NCBI GenBank assembly: GCA_020081605.1
Contig: JAHREC010000013.1
Coordinates: forward strand, 4,650,001-4,714,000
Direction: 5' to 3'
Source: Albifimbria verrucaria
Taxonomy: Eukaryota > Ascomycota > Sordariomycetes > Hypocreales > Stachybotryaceae
DNA: 64,000 nt
The translations under genes were made by a program, and so were the position numbers. A model generated the notes under the pieces. That model worked only from the letters and a program-made list of their open reading frames with translations. It did not search any database and was not told the DNA's origin. Positions 1 through 11,598 of the stretch are shown piece after piece (the stretch's first letter is position 1; the number at the start of each line of letters is the position of its first letter).

Positions 1-1377
1 ACACCAGTACCACCTCCAGCTCCTGAACCTCGCTGTTTGCAAACAGCATCCAGCTCATCAAAAATGATGATATGCAAGCTACTCTCATCTCCCTTCTCCT
101 TGTACTCTTTCTCGGCGTCTGCGAACAGCTTTCTGATGTTCTCCTCGGACTGACCAACATACTTGTTGAGCACCTCCGGGCCGTTGATGACTTTAGGCGG
201 CCGGGCGTTCAGCATCTTACCGATCTGTCTAGCAATGAGGGTCTTTCCTGTACCTGGAGGGCCGTACAAGAGCATTCCCTTGACGTGGGAATGCCCATCT
301 TGGCAACCAACCCAGGGGAAGACTCGAGAGGCGAAAGCGCGACGGAAAATCGTGGAAAACTCGTTGCCCAAACCACCGATTCCCATGTCCTCAAACTTGA
401 AGTCAGGGCCAAAATGGCGTTGGAGTTTGGTTTGGTCATGGAGGGCTTGAGGTTGAAGTCTCCTTTGCCATCGCGATGGAACAAGACACGAGTCTGGTTT
501 GTCAGGATACCTCGAGCATGCGACTCCTGTAAACCTTCTTTCCAGCATCATCGGATGCCATTCCCAAATCCACCAGTCCTACAGTTTTGACAACAAGTAG
601 GAGTGGGACATTTCGAACATCCATTAGAATTCGCTGTCCAGGGGACAGCACCTGGTTCTGGTAGGTATCGATAAAAATCTTGGATAGTTCGTCCTCATCG
701 TAGGGAACCTCGGTCTTCTTGTTGACAGAGGCGAACCCAATCTCGACATCCAAGGTGCCAAGGTATACTTGGTCTCCTGCAGCGAAAGGATCATACACCT
801 CTCCTGTGAAGGTGTCTCTCATGGTGATGCCACACCACGAGCGCTGAGGGTCGGACAAGCTGATGCAGCCTTGGGAAACCCTGTATGGCCTTCGCCGTGA
901 CGACATACTCGCCTTCAGGTTGGCCACCTCTCAAAAGTATGTAAAGATCGGACGCATCTCGGCTAGGTGGGAAGTCTTCGGGTGATACGGCACATCTAGC
1001 AACTTGGTTAGAATCACGTACGTTGTGTCTCGAGGTCAGAAGCATAGGATAAGGAGACACTCACAGGTTACCATAGATCAGTCTCGACTGGAGAGACTTA
1101 TCTGTGACTTTCTCGACTCTCAAGGGGACCCGCCTGCCACCCCCGATGGCCTCGAAGGGCCCTTCTCGCTGGGTCTGTCGTAGCCGCCGCCGCCACCGTA
1201 GCCCTGACCCCGAGGAGCATCTGCGTAGCCCTGAGAGGCGCCGTAACCATCGTTACCGCCGTATGAGCCTCTAGGAGGCTGTCCTCGGCTTGGAGGTGCT
1301 CGGGGGTTTGCACCGGGCAAACCCATGCCGCTGAAGGGCATCCGACCAGATCCACCAGGTGGAGGGGCTCTTGACAT
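1..1377 (-). CDS. SEC18: SEC18 / NSF vesicular-fusion ATPase, 5' part (3' end beyond left edge)
   Basis: AAA ATPase that disassembles SNARE complexes after membrane fusion, acting with alpha-SNAP on secretory membranes. The start is the ATG at 1377, followed by a Gly/Pro/Arg-rich N-terminus. A 69-bp intron lies at 996-1064. The N domain follows (CISLSDPQR, then TGEVYDPF), then [18 protein letters not shown], then the D1 domain with Walker A GPPGTGKT near 235-258 and Walker [12 protein letters not shown] near 36-68. The window ends inside D1, so about half of the protein is present. Frame breaks occur near 1137, 893, 510 and 412, with a pair of compensating breaks near 318 and 290, mostly at C or G runs. 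Because this gene is essential in studied fungi, I read these as sequence errors rather than decay. It is divergent from the CIR-N gene 480 bp away. Confidence 0.93.
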
Positions 1378-1857
1378 GATGTTGGATACTTGGGGAGAAG
1401 ACGCAGAATATATCGAGAGTGTGTTTTGAAGCTCCCAGACGCCGGGTAGAGATTGCTTTGGCAGATTCTGTCGTTTTTATTATCGAGATGTGGTGTCGTG
1501 GACAATGGAAGATGCAAGAGTAAAGTACGTAAGTTCGAAGGCTGAAGGTAACGAGGGGCGATGACCCCAGGGTCTCACCTTTGTTTTATCGCCAACATAC
1601 CCATCTTGGCCTAGTGGCCAGCTATGTCATACCTACCTGACCTTAGTTGGTGCCTAGCAGAACTACAAATAAACCCCACGCTGGCGCAACACTAGCTTGG
1701 AGGTAGGAGGACATAGATCGTTGCCTCTAGAGTCTTCTTCCGTTGGATGACTGAGGCGATGGTAATCACTGACATCTGAACCCGTTGCCCATGTGACGAA
1801 TTAATGCAGGGGTTGGATCTAGTTACCTAGAAACTCTCGCTGGCACAACGCCTCAAG
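1378..1857. other. Divergent intergenic region between SEC18 and the CIR-N gene
   Basis: 480 bp between two start codons on opposite strands, so it must hold both promoters. I see no clear TATA box and no ORF of merit. Confidence 0.6.
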
Positions 1858-2900
1858 ATGCCACTGTAAGTTCGCCGCAGGCTCTGATTCATGCCGTTGT
1901 TCCAGCTAATGACTTAGCCATTTGCTTGGGAAAAAGTCTTGGAATGTCTACAATGCCGACAACGTCGCTCGCGTTCGCCGCGATGAGGCTGCGGCCAAGG
2001 CAGCCGAGGAGGCCGAGGAGCAGCGAATGCAAGAAGTCGACGCCCAGCGCCGGCTAGCTATTCTTCGAGGAGAGAAGCCGGCACCACTTCCAGAGACCGA
2101 AGATGGCGCCGAAAACGAGCAATCCGAACAACGGGCCCGCGCAGCCTCAACACCCGGCGGATATGGTCGCAAGAAACGCAAGCGAACGGGCGAGGACGAT
2201 ACTGACTTCGAGTTGCGGATAGCCAAGGAGAGGAACGAGCTCTCGGTCGCTCCCCTCGAAGCTGCGCGCAAACCTACAAGCTCGGCGCCGATCGTTGATC
2301 GCAATGGCAACATTGATCTATTTGGCGACGAACGCGAAAGGGCACATGGTCAGAAAAACGAGGAAGCCGAAAAGGAAACTCGGAAGAAGCAAAGAGAGTT
2401 GGAGGATCAATACACCATGCGATTCTCCAACGCAGCGGGCAGAGATGGCACCACGAAGCCATGGTACTCCGAGGCAGATTTAGCAGCAAACGAAACAGTG
2501 TCAAAAATGTCTGGGGTAGAGAAGATCCTAATCGCAAGGAAAGGGCGTCTCAGCGCATGATCGCAGACGATCCGCTGGCGATGATGAAGAAGGGCGCGTC
2601 AAAAGTCAGGGAACTGAAGCAAGAACGCAGCAAGTTCCAACAGGAGCGCCAGGTCGAGCTGGACCAGCTCCGGAGGAAGCACGGCATCGGGAGAAACGCG
2701 CGAGGAGACACGAGCGCGCTGATAGGGAACATGACGAGGAACGGGATTCGCATCGCAGACGGCGTCACTCTAGGGAGCGCCGTGACCGTGAGAGTCGGCA
2801 CGATGAGCGGAGAGAACGAAGGCATAGGAGGGAGGATGAACGTCACGACCGCGATCGAGGGTCGAGGGATCATGGACATGGTCATCGCAAACACCACTGA
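1858..2900 (+). CDS. CIR N-terminal-domain protein, probable spliceosome-associated factor
   Basis: Exon 1 is only 8 coding bases (1858-1865). The intron is 1866-1917 (52 bp, branch GCTAATGAC) and exon 2 runs 1918-2900. The spliced N-terminus, MPLHLLGKKSWNVYN, is the hallmark of the CIR_N domain found in CBF1-interacting corepressor and LENG1-type splicing proteins. It is followed by a Glu/Ala/Arg helix, basic KKRKR near residue 85, a conserved NVWGREDP-type segment, and a highly charged Arg/Asp/His tail typical of spliceosome proteins. About 330 residues result once two single-base losses are allowed for, near 2497 (an A run, before the WGRED segment) and near 2672. As written, the frame stops at 2560. 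Nuclear location is inferred. Confidence 0.85.
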
Positions 2901-3023
2901 ATTATTGAGATACCCAAACCGAAACGAAGCAAGCTATTAGATTATCTTCCTGCTCATTGTAGGACCAGCCCATCATTGCCAAAATGCCATCGCCGCCAGA
3001 ATAACAAAGACACAATGTGGGTA

Positions 3024-3626
3024 TCATTTCTCCAACCAGGGCAGCTTAATCTCCACCGGCTGCATGTGCTCAGTGGCCATGTCGGCAACATGCTTGGCGT
3101 CGAGCTTCTTCAGCGCCTCCATGATGCTGCTGTAGGTGCGCTCGCTCAAGCCCTCCTTGCGGTCGCAGTAGATATCCAGGCCTTCCTTTGTAAACACCGT
3201 CGGCGCGAACCACGTCACGGCCCACTTCTCCTTGGAGCCGTCCTCGGTCTCAGCCTCGCCCCAACCCAAGATCTCCCAGTGACTGGTGACGAAGAAGAGC
3301 ATGCCTTTGCCGCGCCAGTCCCAGCCATTGTCCGCCTGGGTGTCAATGCCGTCGACTCGCTTCAGGGTGCCGGTACCCTTGCCGCTGGTGGGCTCGTACT
3401 CGACCAGGTCGTCGAGGCGCGGTCGCATGTCGCTCTTGGCGGGGAGACGGCTGTAGCTGATGCGCACGTTGCGAGCGGTGCGCCACATGGCGAGCGTGGA
3501 GTGCGTGACGGACCATGTGCGCGTCAGCCATTCGAGGTCTGGGGCCGACGGCGGGACTGGAGGCCCAGAGGTCTTGGGCGCATACTTGGAGGGTATGCTT
3601 AGGACGATGGGCTTGGCTTCAGCCAT
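3024..3626 (-). CDS. Conserved fungal protein, lipocalin-like size and composition, function unknown
   Basis: An intact single-exon gene of 200 residues, starting at the ATG at 3626. The N-terminus is proline-rich (TSGPPVPP) and the body is Trp-rich with alternating short hydrophobic runs (LTRTWSVTHSTL, LDDLVEYEP, GWDWRGKGML, EKWAVTWFAPTVF), which suggests a beta-barrel of the lipocalin or fatty-acid-binding kind. The fold is inference. There is no signal peptide or membrane segment, so it is probably cytosolic. I recognise the pattern as a protein widely conserved in ascomycetes without an assigned role. It is one of the few genes here with no frame break. Confidence 0.75.
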   Translation of the reverse strand: MAEAKPIVLSIPSKYAPKTSGPPVPPSAPDLEWLTRTWSVTHSTLAMWRTARNVRISYSRLPAKSDMRPRLDDLVEYEPTSGKGTGTLKRVDGIDTQADNGWDWRGKGMLFFVTSHWEILGWGEAETEDGSKEKWAVTWFAPTVFTKEGLDIYCDRKEGLSERTYSSIMEALKKLDAKHVADMATEHMQPVEIKLPWLEK

Positions 3627-4501
3627 TGTGTGAGAAGGAGAGGTAGATATCTCTCGGTTTGATTTCGAAGGAAGTTTTTCGGACTGCCCAGCAGGAAAAG
3701 ACAGGTAAGGCCGATGTGTACTATAGCAATGACAGGTTGGGATAGGAGACGCAGATCAGGAGAGACGGTGCCAATATATCTCGGGGAAGACGAGAGACCT
3801 TGGGAAATAAAGCCCAAAATTTCGACAAATTTGAGCCTTAGCAGCATAAAATGCCGGCTGGGTAAAACAGCAAGCAAGGCCCCTTCATAACACCAGCTGT
3901 CACGCCTTGCACAAACTCTGGGCATGGTTGCTCTGATTGGACGTACCAACACAATCCTTGGACTCATGGATACCGAGTGCCGGTCACAGATGTTCCGAGC
4001 GTGTTTCAAGTCACACCGTCTCCACGCTAGAAATTGTTGCTTTACGTCCATCGCAGTAGTCTAAACAAACATTGGAAAATACGTCATTTTGGTTAGACAC
4101 GGGGCGTGGTTCGTGGCGTCTCGTCCTCTCTCCCTATTTGCTTTTTAATTTATATTTATATTGCCCTTCCTGATTGTTTAGATAACCCCAAGCAACGTAA
4201 CGTTACTGCATTGCATTTACATCGGGTTGGTTGATTGGAGGAGACTGACAACTGCCGTGAGAGCAGCACTCAGGCCCCACACAAGGTCCCACGCGCCACC
4301 AACTGGAGCAAAGGCCACCATTCCGAGGAAGCTTCCACTGCCCCGGAACTTGAACCCCGAAATTCCTTACCTGCACAACCTCCATCGACGACCGCATCCC
4401 ACGCCTCTCGTCTCCGGCAACCGCACTCTATCCTGCCGTCAGCCTAGCCCTTCTCTCTACAGCCTGTTTTCTTGCTCGCGTCAACCCGCTCGTTTCTCAA
4501 C
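3627..4501. other. Divergent intergenic region
   Basis: 875 bp between the lipocalin-like gene and the next plus-strand gene. AT-rich around 4138-4200 (ATTTATATTTATATTGC near 4148). Short ORFs here have no recognisable product. Confidence 0.5.
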
Positions 4502-5065
4502 ATGGACATCGACGCTGACGACCAGGCCATGGCCCAGGCTCTGGGCTTCTCCTCCTTTGGCGCGCAGGACCGACCACAGAAGAAGCGCAAGTACAATCCT
4601 CATGCCGATGCTGCCGGGCTCGTCAGCCAAGGCTCCCACTCGCAGGCCTCTACCGGCTCCAACTCTACTCCTATTGGATCCTCGAGACGGGTTGAAGCCC
4701 TTCAGTCTGCTTCGAACGCGGATGAAATTGCACTTGACGACGACGAAGGAGCCGACGAGAACGAATCTGTGCAGGCAGAAAATTTGCACATTACGTCCGA
4801 TGCGCAAGAAGGCGCGTCTACTTCTGGGGCACCTGCACATCTGCTTGGCCTACCGCAGCGTCCTCCGCCCAGTGCAACAACCACGCACCCATCGAGCCGT
4901 GCTGAGGGCCACCAGGAGGAAAATGCGCACCGTCGCCCATGGTTCGAAGGATACTATGATCCGTCATCCAACGAGAATCCTTGGAAGCGACTAGAAACCT
5001 CTCTAGGATTACAGTCCAAGGGCTCATGGATATCACGAGATGTTGGTGCTGCGACAACACGATAG
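4502..5065 (+). CDS. Conserved small fungal protein of unknown function
   Basis: 187 residues, single exon, intact. The ATG at 4502 is preferred over in-frame non-ATG codons upstream because the conserved family begins with MDID and an acidic helix. Residues 1-25 read like an ALGFSSFG motif followed by the basic patch KKRKYNPHAD (a possible nuclear localisation signal). The middle is low-complexity Ser/Thr/Ala/Glu. The C-terminus carries the conserved block PWFEGYYDPSSNENPWKRLE. No enzymatic motif. Nuclear location is inferred from the basic patch only. Confidence 0.72.
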   Translation: MDIDADDQAMAQALGFSSFGAQDRPQKKRKYNPHADAAGLVSQGSHSQASTGSNSTPIGSSRRVEALQSASNADEIALDDDEGADENESVQAENLHITSDAQEGASTSGAPAHLLGLPQRPPPSATTTHPSSRAEGHQEENAHRRPWFEGYYDPSSNENPWKRLETSLGLQSKGSWISRDVGAATTR

Positions 5066-6188
5066 TTGCCCCAGCTTTCCACCTCAAGTGATCACATAAC
5101 ACGGGCAACAAGCGCAACAGGTAGCGCCCGATGTTTATTTCTATTGGCTTTGAGACCCCAGCTCGGAACGCATAGCCGGTACACCTTCACACCGGGCCAC
5201 CATCACAACTGCTTGGTGGATTCATATGGTCACGTGACCCTTCAACCTACGTCGACTTCACCACCCAGCCGCCAGCTTGGCTTCGACGACACAACGGCTC
5301 TGATCACATGATTCCACCTGTCAGCCGGTGCTCTGTGGACGCTTTACGAGCTGGTACACTACTACGGACACACCAGGGAGGAGTGCTTCACGTCGGGGTA
5401 GCTTGAGCAGTCTTCATCGTTTATAACGGAGTGAAGCATTCAATATCACGCCCCATCGAAACCCTGGCTCTGGAGACGGACCCCAGGGTGTTTAAAAGGA
5501 CAAAATTGGTCAATTGGAGTACATGTGCGCCATTACCCACGCCTGGCCGGTTGAAACAGTAACATCGTCCCTCAACAGGAAAGGCCCTGTTGAGACTTCC
5601 CACGCCCTTGAGCGTGGTCTGTTCCTGGTACCTACAAGAGAAGACCCCGCAACCGGAGATCGATTAACAAACTAGCCGCCCTTGATTCCCAAACTCCTGC
5701 ACTCCCCACTCCCTGTCGTCCCAGCGTCTGCAAGCCAGCAGACTTGGGCGCTCCCGCGTCTCCGCAGGCGCCAGGAGGAGGCGTACTTTAACAGAAATGT
5801 CCAGATATTTTCAAGTCATCCAATCATGAATCCCAATTAGTCGTGAAACATTCACCCTCGCCCCCACTCCCGTCGTTAGCGGACGCAAGCCCAGCATGTG
5901 GAGGAACCGCTGCCGCATGCAGGCACATAAAGCAGCAAGAGATCTCGCAGCTGACGTTATGCGAGATAGCCGCGCTCGGTGCCACAGTTCAACGTCCGAC
6001 CATGCGAACGCCCCTCTGTTTCCGCCCCGCTGGTAACGGAAGGGATGTAAGATGATCAATAAACACCAAGCATCAGATAACCTCCCGTTGATGATGAAAG
6101 ACACAAGCTCGCTTTTCGCGTTGCAAATCACCGCCCCATAAATCGAAACACCAAACCCAACCATTGTACTCGTAGGGGTATGAATCTC
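5066..6188. other. Convergent intergenic region
   Basis: Lies between the 3' ends of the small conserved gene and the KxDL gene. Only short, mutually overlapping ORFs on both strands; nothing recognised. Confidence 0.5.
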
Positions 6189-6970
6189 CTAGTACTCAGG
6201 AGATGGGTAGCGGGCGCGGGCCTTGCTGTACTCCTTGGGGTGCTTGCGGGCGGCCTTCGCTTGAAGTGAACTGCGTTGAGTGTTAATTAGCCTCTCTCGT
6301 AAAGTCTTCGTTTTATAATATCCCTGCAATCTAACGCAGGTCTGCTCCGCAGTACGCAGAACCAGCTAGTCTTTTGCCAGATAATGAGATAAGGTCAAAC
6401 TTACGATACTTTCTTCTGTGTCCATTCCAGGTCGCCACGCACTTCACGTGCATCGCGCATTCCATCTTGGAATCGCTCGCGAGTGCGTGCAAGACGAGCT
6501 TGCGCCTGTTGCTGCAACTCCAGAAGCTCGCGGTGCTTCGCGTTCAGCTTTCCAGAGCTATTGCAAATGGTGTTAATTACGCATTGTTCTCGCCCAATGG
6601 ATTGATCGAGTCTCAGACTTGATGGCGCCGGGTTTGGAATCGGAGCACTCACGTTTGTGCCTGCACCGCCATGCTCCTATCAAGGGAATGGGGTTGAAGC
6701 TGTTCGAAAACCGATCTTGCATGTACTCCTGGAAGTCAACTCCGCTAGCGGACCTGGCGCTATCGTAATCGTCTGCAGAGCTGCCTGAATAGCCAGCAGA
6801 AGTAGCCGAGTAACCACTGTGGCCGTAAGAAGGGACGCCGGAGGTGGAGCTGATGGAGTCATCACACTCGGGAGGGACACAGAGTATTGGCTGTAAGTGG
6901 GGTACTGGTTTCCCTTGGAAGGGACAGCCATTGGCATGGAGTAGTGGACAGTTGAGTAAGGTCCAGACAT
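6189..6970 (-). CDS. KxDL-motif protein (Kxd1-like BLOC-1/BORC subunit)
   Basis: Three exons: 6653-6970, 6405-6557 and 6189-6270 (introns of 94 and 134 bp). About 184 residues. The N-terminal half is Tyr/Ser/Gly-rich. The C-terminal half is a coiled coil starting at RSMAVQAQTSGKLNAKHREL and continuing through the REVRGDLEWTQKKV segment that I read as the KxDL region, ending in a basic KAARKHPKEYSKARARYPSP tail. In yeast Kxd1 belongs to the endosomal BLOC-1 complex. Two single-base losses in exon 1 (C runs near 6870 and 6685) break the frame; with both restored the exon phases fit exactly. The assignment rests on the coiled-coil block, so the subunit name is moderately sure. Confidence 0.75.
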
Positions 6971-9900
6971 GATGGAAGATTTATGGAGAAAGAAGGGAAG
7001 AGTATGTGTCAAGTGAAGGGTCAATGGAAGATTGGTATGGTCAAAGATGAGTACCGGTGTTGTGTATCACTGAGGATAATCTTTGCGTATGGAGAGAAAC
7101 TGGGTTGCACTTGTTCAGAGATCAAGGACGAAGTGAAGAGAAAGGAAGAAGAAGTGTCCAGTCCATCCTCGATCACAATCGCCCTTTTATACTTTTTCAC
7201 GCCCCTTAGTTGACATCTTTTAGCCAGAGCAATAATGCAATGGCTCCAGACTCGTTATCCGAACTGTCCTCTACCCCGTTTAGGGAACGAAGACCGGGAA
7301 TATCAGATGATGACACTCTAAGAGGTAGAGCGGCAAGCAGAGACGATCGCGGCGGCTAGCCCTAGTGTGGGTCACGAAACGGTGGTGGAGGGCGTGTTGT
7401 TGAACAGCTCGTCTCCTCGAAGACCTGCCGTTGACCCGGCATACTGCAAGGAGCCAACAGAAAGGGCCTGCTGTAGTTCACGGCCCTTGGTAGGGGTAGG
7501 GTGAGGATAAAAGGAAAACGCCAGATGTGAGGCAAATGTGCGTTGGCCAAGAAGTGTTGTTCGTGCTGGGGTGTATGGACAGGTCTGGCCCTTGAACAAG
7601 AGGAATTGCTGCACATGTCAGAGACGAGAGCCTTGGTACGGAAGAGTGGAGCCATCAGTCCGTTGTGGAGGTCCAGGAGCAGACGACGATCTGTTACAAT
7701 GTGCGCAACGGCTGGTGCAAGCCAAGGTAAGACGAGCCACGGGCTATGACGATGGAGCACGGAGAACTCGCAATGGCCCGGCGTGCGTAAGGGGAGGGTA
7801 CGGTGGGCATGACCATATGCCACTGGAACTAACTAGTCCACTCAGGAACAAGTCCTAAAGATGCATGCCAATACTTGTGAAGTGGGAGGGGAGAACAACG
7901 GCACTCCCCGGATCCAGAATCTTCACGGCTGATGGGCGGAGGCAAGCCTTGGCCTTCCCTCAGAGGATTAGAAGCGTGGCGGCCGGATGAAGACACGCCA
8001 GGGATGTGGCACGTCGAGATTTGATATGACGACGGCACTGCGTCCTTATGCCTGCACCACTCGGAACAGATGGAGACGTGCAACAAGCGCAGCCGACACT
8101 AACAAGGAACGGGCAAAAGCAGCGCTGGATCCAGGTACCGTCGCCCATGGCCCCGGCCTCGAGGAGACTCGTAACCAGCGGCCCTGTGTCGCGGGTAGCG
8201 GCGTCGGCGGACGGAGACTGGTCGGGCACAAGTGCAGCATGTCGGGCAATTTGGGAGTGATGTGTTGATGCGTTGTCAAGATATTCACCAGAGGATATTC
8301 CGAGATGACAGGGGGCGTTTTGCTGTGCTGCTGTATTTCCGTTTCTGTTCTTGCCCATTTCCTGCCTGGATTTAGCTGCTTGTTCCTTCCTCTGCTGCTA
8401 CCCTACAAATGCAAGCCAGGCATGCACATACGCAGGTTGGACCTTCTGTTACCGTTCTTGCATTTTCTACGCCGTAATCAGTACCTACGTAGCTCCTCCC
8501 TGTCATCTTCTTACCATGTACCACAGTATCGAAGTACCTGGATTGGTAACTATGATACATTAGGTACTTGATCTTTATAGTTATTTCTTGCTTCGTGGCT
8601 TGATCTTTCACGTCAAGATCCAAGGAAAACAGTCAGTGCAGAAGTCAACTGGCTAACTAATAAAATGACTTGCAGAAAACAGATATCGGAGACAGGGGCC
8701 CCTGGTACTACAGGTTTTCCCTCCAGGTCTCTGGAGTCTAGGTGGAGTCAGTTCTCCGTTACAGTAGAGTTTGTTGTCTACCCTGCAGATTTCAAAGTGT
8801 TGGTTGTAAATCTGTTACAAACGCCGTAGCCCTTTCCATACATGACAAGGAGATAACGAAGCTTTGGGGATAATGGCGCAGCGGTAGCAGGTTCTCAGAG
8901 CTTTACAGATTATAGACGACTGTCGAATGGCGAATGCATATAATGCCGTTTCGCCATGGTTAATGTGGCTAAGTTCACCTGCTGTTACATCAGGACAAGA
9001 TCAAGCCACAAGCATACCAGCTAGTTGACGATGGTCACCTGTCGTGAATTGAACATCTAATCTGTGTAGCACTTGGAACCGACCGACCCAAGATTCTCCA
9101 GAGGGTGTTGGGTTAGTTTCCTGGAACTCATACATAACTCGTAATTATTGGGTCACTAGCACCAAACATAGCCACAGCAGCTTGCTGAGACACGAATAAA
9201 CCTCTGATATGCAGTCGTCCACCAGTAGAGACCCTGACGAGAGATCCCCATGGCCATGGACATGGATATGAGCATGGATAACGGCCTAGCCAAAGGCGTT
9301 CTTCAGCCCATCAACGGAGGGGTGTTAGTTTGTCAACGTGCTTGACCTGCCCCACGCAGCTTGCCGTGTGGGTTTTGCAAGAACACAAATTGGCGGACTC
9401 TCAAGGCTCCTCAAGAACCAATGGTTCAAGAGCAGGAACAGGGCGGTTCGTTAACTCGGGCATGGCGGTGGTGGCATGACTATCAAGTCCTGCGAAGCAT
9501 ACTGCGGTTGAGACAAATGACAGCGAATTGCTGTCGGCATCGGTGAGGCAACGAGTCATATCAACGAGCCAGCAGGATGGATGTTCGCCTCGACAGTAGC
9601 CCCAGGCGCCGGGCTTGCAAAGCTGCTGGAGCCAAGTACTTAGACGCACTTGCATGCGTGCATCGTCCTGTCTCAAGCCCACGCCCCCTCTCGCCCCCCA
9701 CCTCAGACCTTCGTCTCTCTCTGCCTTAGCCAGCCAGACACTTGGCCATGTAGGCGGCACCGAAAGACGGTGCAAAAGCGGCTCCCATAATGGCCTGGTA
9801 ACGTGCAGCGAGCAGGGTTGAGGAAGGAGGCGAAAGCAGAGCGACAATACCGAGACGACGTACACGCCTCCTCCAGCAAGCAGGGACAACTCACTGCTGT

Positions 9901-11598
9901 GGATTATAGCTCAGTCTTGCACGGTGCAGGGGCCTGGATGGAGCGGGATGCGAGTTCGAGATGGCCACTTGCACCAAGCAATGATGATGGGGCACAATCT
10001 CATAGGGTGGTTGCTCTGCTGGAGATGTAGCCGAAGCCCTCCGTCGATGACTGCGTGGTGGTGGTGGAGGGTGGGCAGGGGATGGATCGTTGGATGGCGG
10101 GGGCTAAATCCACGACTCGACGTAACTCACGCCCCTCGCTCTGCGTCCTGCAGCAGTCTGCCTGCCTGCCTGTATGTCCGCCCCTCCGCCTCTACGCCGC
10201 TTTTCTCTCTCTCCCTTCTCGATGTCTCTCAAGGTAGGACGCCGCCGTACTCGTATGGAAGCATGCTAGTCCGTGGTATATCTGCCGGCTTACGGGCGTC
10301 TGCCTTGCTGTACTCTCTCTGTCCTCATCGGTAACTAGCCTGCGACACAGATATTGAGTTAAACCCGCTTCCGCCGCCCGGTAGGATTGCACGGCATGAG
10401 GAATTGGTGGCCCGTGGCAATCTTCCATCAGGCTAATCGTTGTTGGCTCGACTCCTGGTATAGCTGCCCGGACATTCAACCAGTGCGAAGGCTACCAGTG
10501 CAGCCTGCATGTATCACCACGGCATGGGAATGACAGCATCGCCTGAAACAGCTCTCAGTGGAGCATCTGTACGTGGTCATCCTGAAAATTCCATTTTTAA
10601 TATAGAAGTACTTAATTGTTGTGAAACTGGTGAGAATCTGTACACGCACCGCAAAAGACTTAGACGCGCCTCATACACAGTAGAAGCAAAGCCATGTTCA
10701 TGTAACATAGGCTTTACATTGCTAATTAGGTCCATATAAATGCCAAGAAAGGGGGCAAAATAGGACAGATAAATCAAGCATCATTCATTCGATTTCACAA
10801 CCAGAGTCATATAACCACCCAAGTAGTAATTGCAAATCCGTGAACATTGACGAATACAAAAGATAGGAGTCTCACCCTCTTGCCAGGGAAGGGCATTTCT
10901 GAGGTATATATTTATTTATATTTACTTTGGGTATTCTTCAATTAATTATTACATAACCCTTTCTTTTAAACTAAATAAGTAAAATAAAACGGAATTTACG
11001 TGTTTCAAGCCTTGAAGGAGCTCAGGAGCAGTCTAACCTCCTGTTGACATGCTCGACCACTACAGGCAACAGATTGACACTGATGGAACTCGATGCAGTC
11101 ATTTCATGTCCTAGCTCACGAGCTACACCATAACTGACCCAGCGTGGAAAAAATTCTTCGCAGGAAACAAGGAAATTCTATTCTGTACCGCGTGGTTCAG
11201 ACTCTAACCACTTTTATAAGCCGCAGAGTGTGTGCAGTACCACTGTCCCGATATCGATTCTGCCGCGGCTGAATCGTGCGAGGAGATGAACCTGTCCAAG
11301 CGCGTGTCCGTCATATCTAACAAAGATGGAATCATCTACTCGTATAAAGCAGTTTACACTGGCCCCAAACCAGAACCACGAATTGTTGTAGTGTCCTTCT
11401 TGATACCATAACATAGCCCTTACCCCAACTGATCCGGGAATGAAATACAAAAGTCTGAATTCCCTCTCTTAGTGCAAGCCCACCCTCTTTATTATCTTGC
11501 TCTATTCTCGCCTTTTCAACTGAGTGGTGATAGTGTGTCGCAGTGTTAATTACCGCTATCCGTTGCTTTATGGATCGGATTTCATATGGCAAGGTCGT
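6971..11598. other. 4.6-kb gene-poor region
   Basis: I found no ORF with protein-like composition or a recognisable domain. It contains a pyrimidine-rich leader-like zone (7100-7230), mixed sequence to 10.5 kb, and an AT-rich stretch at about 10575-10990. It may hold long 5' leaders of the KxDL gene or non-coding transcripts; no direct support for either. Confidence 0.5.

Noticed and set aside
8861..8930. tRNA-like A box TGGCGCAGCGG at 8874-8884
   Set aside because: The D stem has two mismatches, no proper T arm follows, and no acceptor stem closes; at best a chance match or old fragment.
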